The notes under the pieces: generated by a model
Databases searched by the model: none
Told to the model about the DNA's origin: nothing
The model's input: only the letters and a program-made list of their open reading frames with translations
Made by a program: the position numbers and the translations under genes
In this document: positions 33,135 through 35,167 of the stretch, piece by piece
Position numbering within the stretch: the stretch's first letter is position 1
Layout: every line of letters starts with the position of its first letter
Origin: Bacteroidaceae bacterium
GTDB taxonomy: Bacteria > Bacteroidota > Bacteroidia > Bacteroidales > Bacteroidaceae
Direction of reading: 5' to 3'
NCBI GenBank assembly: GCA_016292545.1
Contig: JAEDIG010000010.1
Coordinates: forward strand, 1 to 35,167
Length of the DNA stretch: 35,167 nt

Positions 33135-35167
33135 TCAGGGTTTCACATAGAGTTTGCGGCTCGTGCCATCGGTCATGCGCACGATGTTTATGCCCGGCAT
33201 CAGGCGCGTGCGCCGCTTGCCGTCGGCACCATAGATGGCTTCCACATCGGTGCCCACCAAGGCAGGCTGCCGCAGGCCAGTGCCGCCATCGGGCGTGTTG
33301 GCATATACATTATTAATATAATACACGCGCCCGTGCGAGGCGTCGAGCACAGGATGAAGGTCCTCACCAAGGGTCTGGAAGAAGCTGACAGGGTCGTCGG
33401 ACCGCCGGCCGTTGAGGTTGTAGCAGAGCGAACCGTCGGTCATTTCCTCGTCGGTTATGCCCGGAAGGCCGGGCTGGCCGTTCACATCGTAGCAGTTATC
33501 CACATACGCCCATCCGCCGCGAATCAGGGAAGACGCGCCCTCGATGCCCTGCACGGAAGCGATGCTGTAGCAGTTGTTGAACTGACCGCCGCTGCCGGCC
33601 CATCCCGTGAGGGCAGCCGTCTCATAGCCGCCCTGCACCCGGCCGCTCACATAGCAGGCATCCATCAGATAGGTGGACAGGCTGCTCATGTTGCAACCGA
33701 TGATGCCGCCCGCATTCTGGTTCTTGGCCACCACGGTGCCCTCGTTGCCCAGACGGCTCATGATGACCGTGCCCGACCCGTTGCTGCCGCCGATGAGCCC
33801 CACAAAGGCATTGCCGCGCAGATAGCAGGAAGCATCGAGCGTGAGGTTCTTGATTTCCGCACCTCCACTGACCACACCGAACAGACCCACATAGTCGCTG
33901 GTGGAATACACATAGAGGTTGCTGATGGTGTGGCCACGGCCATCGAACGTGCCTGCATACCTGTGCTGGTCGGTTCCAATGGGCTTGAACCCGCCCTTGT
34001 ATGCCTTCATGTCGATGTCGGCCGTGAGCACGGCACGGGCCGTAGTGAGACCGCTCTGGTTCACCACCTTGGCAAAGGCCATCAGTTCGTCGGCCGTGCC
34101 TATCTCGTAGAGCTTGTCTTCGGGTACCTCCACGCCATAGCGCAGCCTGGTGTCCATCCATGCCAGACGCTCGGCCACAAAGTCGCGCACCACGCCCACT
34201 TCCGCTTCATAGCTGCCCAGCGCAAAAGCGTTCTGATGGACAAGCTGGTTGAGGATGGGCCACCGCAGGAAGTTGAGCCGCTGCGACTGGTGGAGCACCT
34301 GGGCCACACTGTCCACATAGGCCTGCATGCCCTCCGCCGTGAAAACGCCTGCATCGCGCTTCTCCGCCCACAGTGTCTCCAGCCTGCGGGAGGCAGCCTT
34401 GTCAGAAAGGATGCGGTTGACAAAGTCGGTCATGCCATACGCCCCACTGCCACCGCTGCGGAATATCCAGTCGGCCTTGTCGCAGACGGGATAGGTGCGG
34501 TTGTCGTTGTTAAAGGCCAGGTCGAAGTCCCAGCAGGGTGCCACATGGAAACGGTCGTCCATGCGGTCCTTGTACATGTATACACTCCAGTAGGTGTCCG
34601 TGTTGCCGGAAAATTCGCCCACCAAGAAATGACGCAGGAAACTCTCCACATCCAGCCGGCTGCGGTAGCCATAGGTGGAATCGGTGTACTGTGCGCCCCA
34701 CAGGGCCGACTCCAAGAGGTTGAAGTAGTTGCGGATATAGTCCTTCTGCGCGGCCACGATGTCGTCCTCATCGGGCGACTTGATGGTTACGGGAATGCCC
34801 CTGTTGCTGGCGAACCACGACTTTTCGTCGTAGGCATAGGCATCCACCTCGATGAGATAGCCGCCCGTAACGAAGGGGTCTTCCACATCGCCGGGCTCCA
34901 TCTCGGTGATGGGCACACGGTTGGGGTCGATGGTTATCTGGTCGCACAGCTGGTAGCAGCCCTTGTATTCTCCGTTCACGATTACGTCCACGGGCTGGCA
35001 GTAGGACGTATAGGGCATCTGCAGGCGGCGACTCATCTCGAACGCCACCATGTTGCGCATCAGCGTCTTGTCGCCATAGTTGTTGATGAGCGTCCACTTC
35101 TTGGCCTTGGCAGGACTTTCCAGCCGTCCGCCCTTCATGATGTGGTGGCTCTTGCCGTCGTTGAACT
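33135..35167 (-). CDS. CotH-kinase family surface protein with GLUG module (5' end outside window)
   Basis: The frame is open through base 35167 (FNDGKSHHIMKGG), so the N-terminus with any signal peptide is missing; the ATG at 35138 is internal. About 676 residues are visible. The CotH kinase-like domain comes first: KKWTLINNYGDKTLMRN, then a long helical part and CWDFDLAFNND (near 34,510-34,540), whose DxD is the metal-binding motif of the family. CotH proteins are atypical protein kinases in spores and fungi; in Bacteroidetes they are large surface proteins of unproven role. A GLUG module follows (344-598 counted from 35138), clearly homologous to the first module of the next gene. The tail has VEAIYGADG and GINIVRMTDGT, matching the tail of g15. 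Confidence 0.9.
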   Translation of the reverse strand, partial: FNDGKSHHIMKGGRLESPAKAKKWTLINNYGDKTLMRNMVAFEMSRRLQMPYTSYCQPVDVIVNGEYKGCYQLCDQITIDPNRVPITEMEPGDVEDPFVTGGYLIEVDAYAYDEKSWFASNRGIPVTIKSPDEDDIVAAQKDYIRNYFNLLESALWGAQYTDSTYGYRSRLDVESFLRHFLVGEFSGNTDTYWSVYMYKDRMDDRFHVAPCWDFDLAFNNDNRTYPVCDKADWIFRSGGSGAYGMTDFVNRILSDKAASRRLETLWAEKRDAGVFTAEGMQAYVDSVAQVLHQSQRLNFLRWPILNQLVHQNAFALGSYEAEVGVVRDFVAERLAWMDTRLRYGVEVPEDKLYEIGTADELMAFAKVVNQSGLTTARAVLTADIDMKAYKGGFKPIGTDQHRYAGTFDGRGHTISNLYVYSTSDYVGLFGVVSGGAEIKNLTLDASCYLRGNAFVGLIGGSNGSGTVIMSRLGNEGTVVAKNQNAGGIIGCNMSSLSTYLMDACYVSGRVQGGYETAALTGWAGSGGQFNNCYSIASVQGIEGASSLIRGGWAYVDNCYDVNGQPGLPGITDEEMTDGSLCYNLNGRRSDDPVSFFQTLGEDLHPVLDASHGRVYYINNVYANTPDGGTGLRQPALVGTDVEAIYGADGKRRTRLMPGINIVRMTDGTSRKLYVKP

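Overview
This window looks like a Bacteroidales chromosome, probably Prevotellaceae; the genus is not certain. Four things support that. Two promoters match the Bacteroidales form (TTTG, 19 bases, TAnnTTTG). Ribosome-binding sites are weak. Cell-surface families typical of this group (DUF4493, PCMD, fimbrillin-like, GLUG, CotH, DUF5686) dominate. The methylmalonyl-CoA mutase is of the type used in the propionate/succinate pathway. Only the first gene lies on the + strand; all the others are on the - strand.

Layout. (1) 1-928: 3' end of the large subunit of methylmalonyl-CoA mutase, followed by a hairpin. (2) 929-1205: a convergent gap holding a three-arm palindromic repeat. (3) 1206-22917: one very long operon of 16 tightly packed genes read right to left from a promoter at 22996-23026. 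I number them g1 (22087-22917) to g16 (1206-1925). Twelve encode lipoproteins: ten with a DUF4493 domain (one also carries PCMD, one is frameshifted), one PCMD-only protein and one fimbrillin-like protein. Two encode related outer-membrane beta-barrels, one a cytoplasmic four-helix-bundle protein, and one a 1718-residue secreted repeat protein. Five junctions are ATGA overlaps and one overlaps by 20 bases. (4) 22918-23877: promoter, repeat cluster and a 22-base tandem repeat. (5) 23878-28611: a three-gene operon (metallophosphoesterase/beta-propeller, YugP-like membrane zinc peptidase, DUF5686 outer-membrane protein) with its own promoter at 28634-28664. (6) 28612-29199: a second repeat cluster related to the first, then a strong terminator. 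(7) 29200-35167: two large GLUG-repeat surface proteins, the second fused to a CotH-kinase domain and cut off by the window edge.

The best candidate for an undescribed system is the 16-gene operon. Eleven of its lipoproteins have a Thr/Ser-Arg pair 23 to 32 residues after the lipidated cysteine, usually followed by a small residue. In Bacteroidales type V pilins (FimA, Mfa1) an Arg-specific protease cuts at about this place to allow strand-exchange polymerisation. With two beta-barrels, two PCMD proteins, two copies of an unnamed 340-residue C-terminal module on different N-terminal domains, and a giant Ig-repeat protein, the locus looks like a multi-subunit surface fibre or adhesin. That function is inference; the gene content, order and motifs are visible in the sequence.
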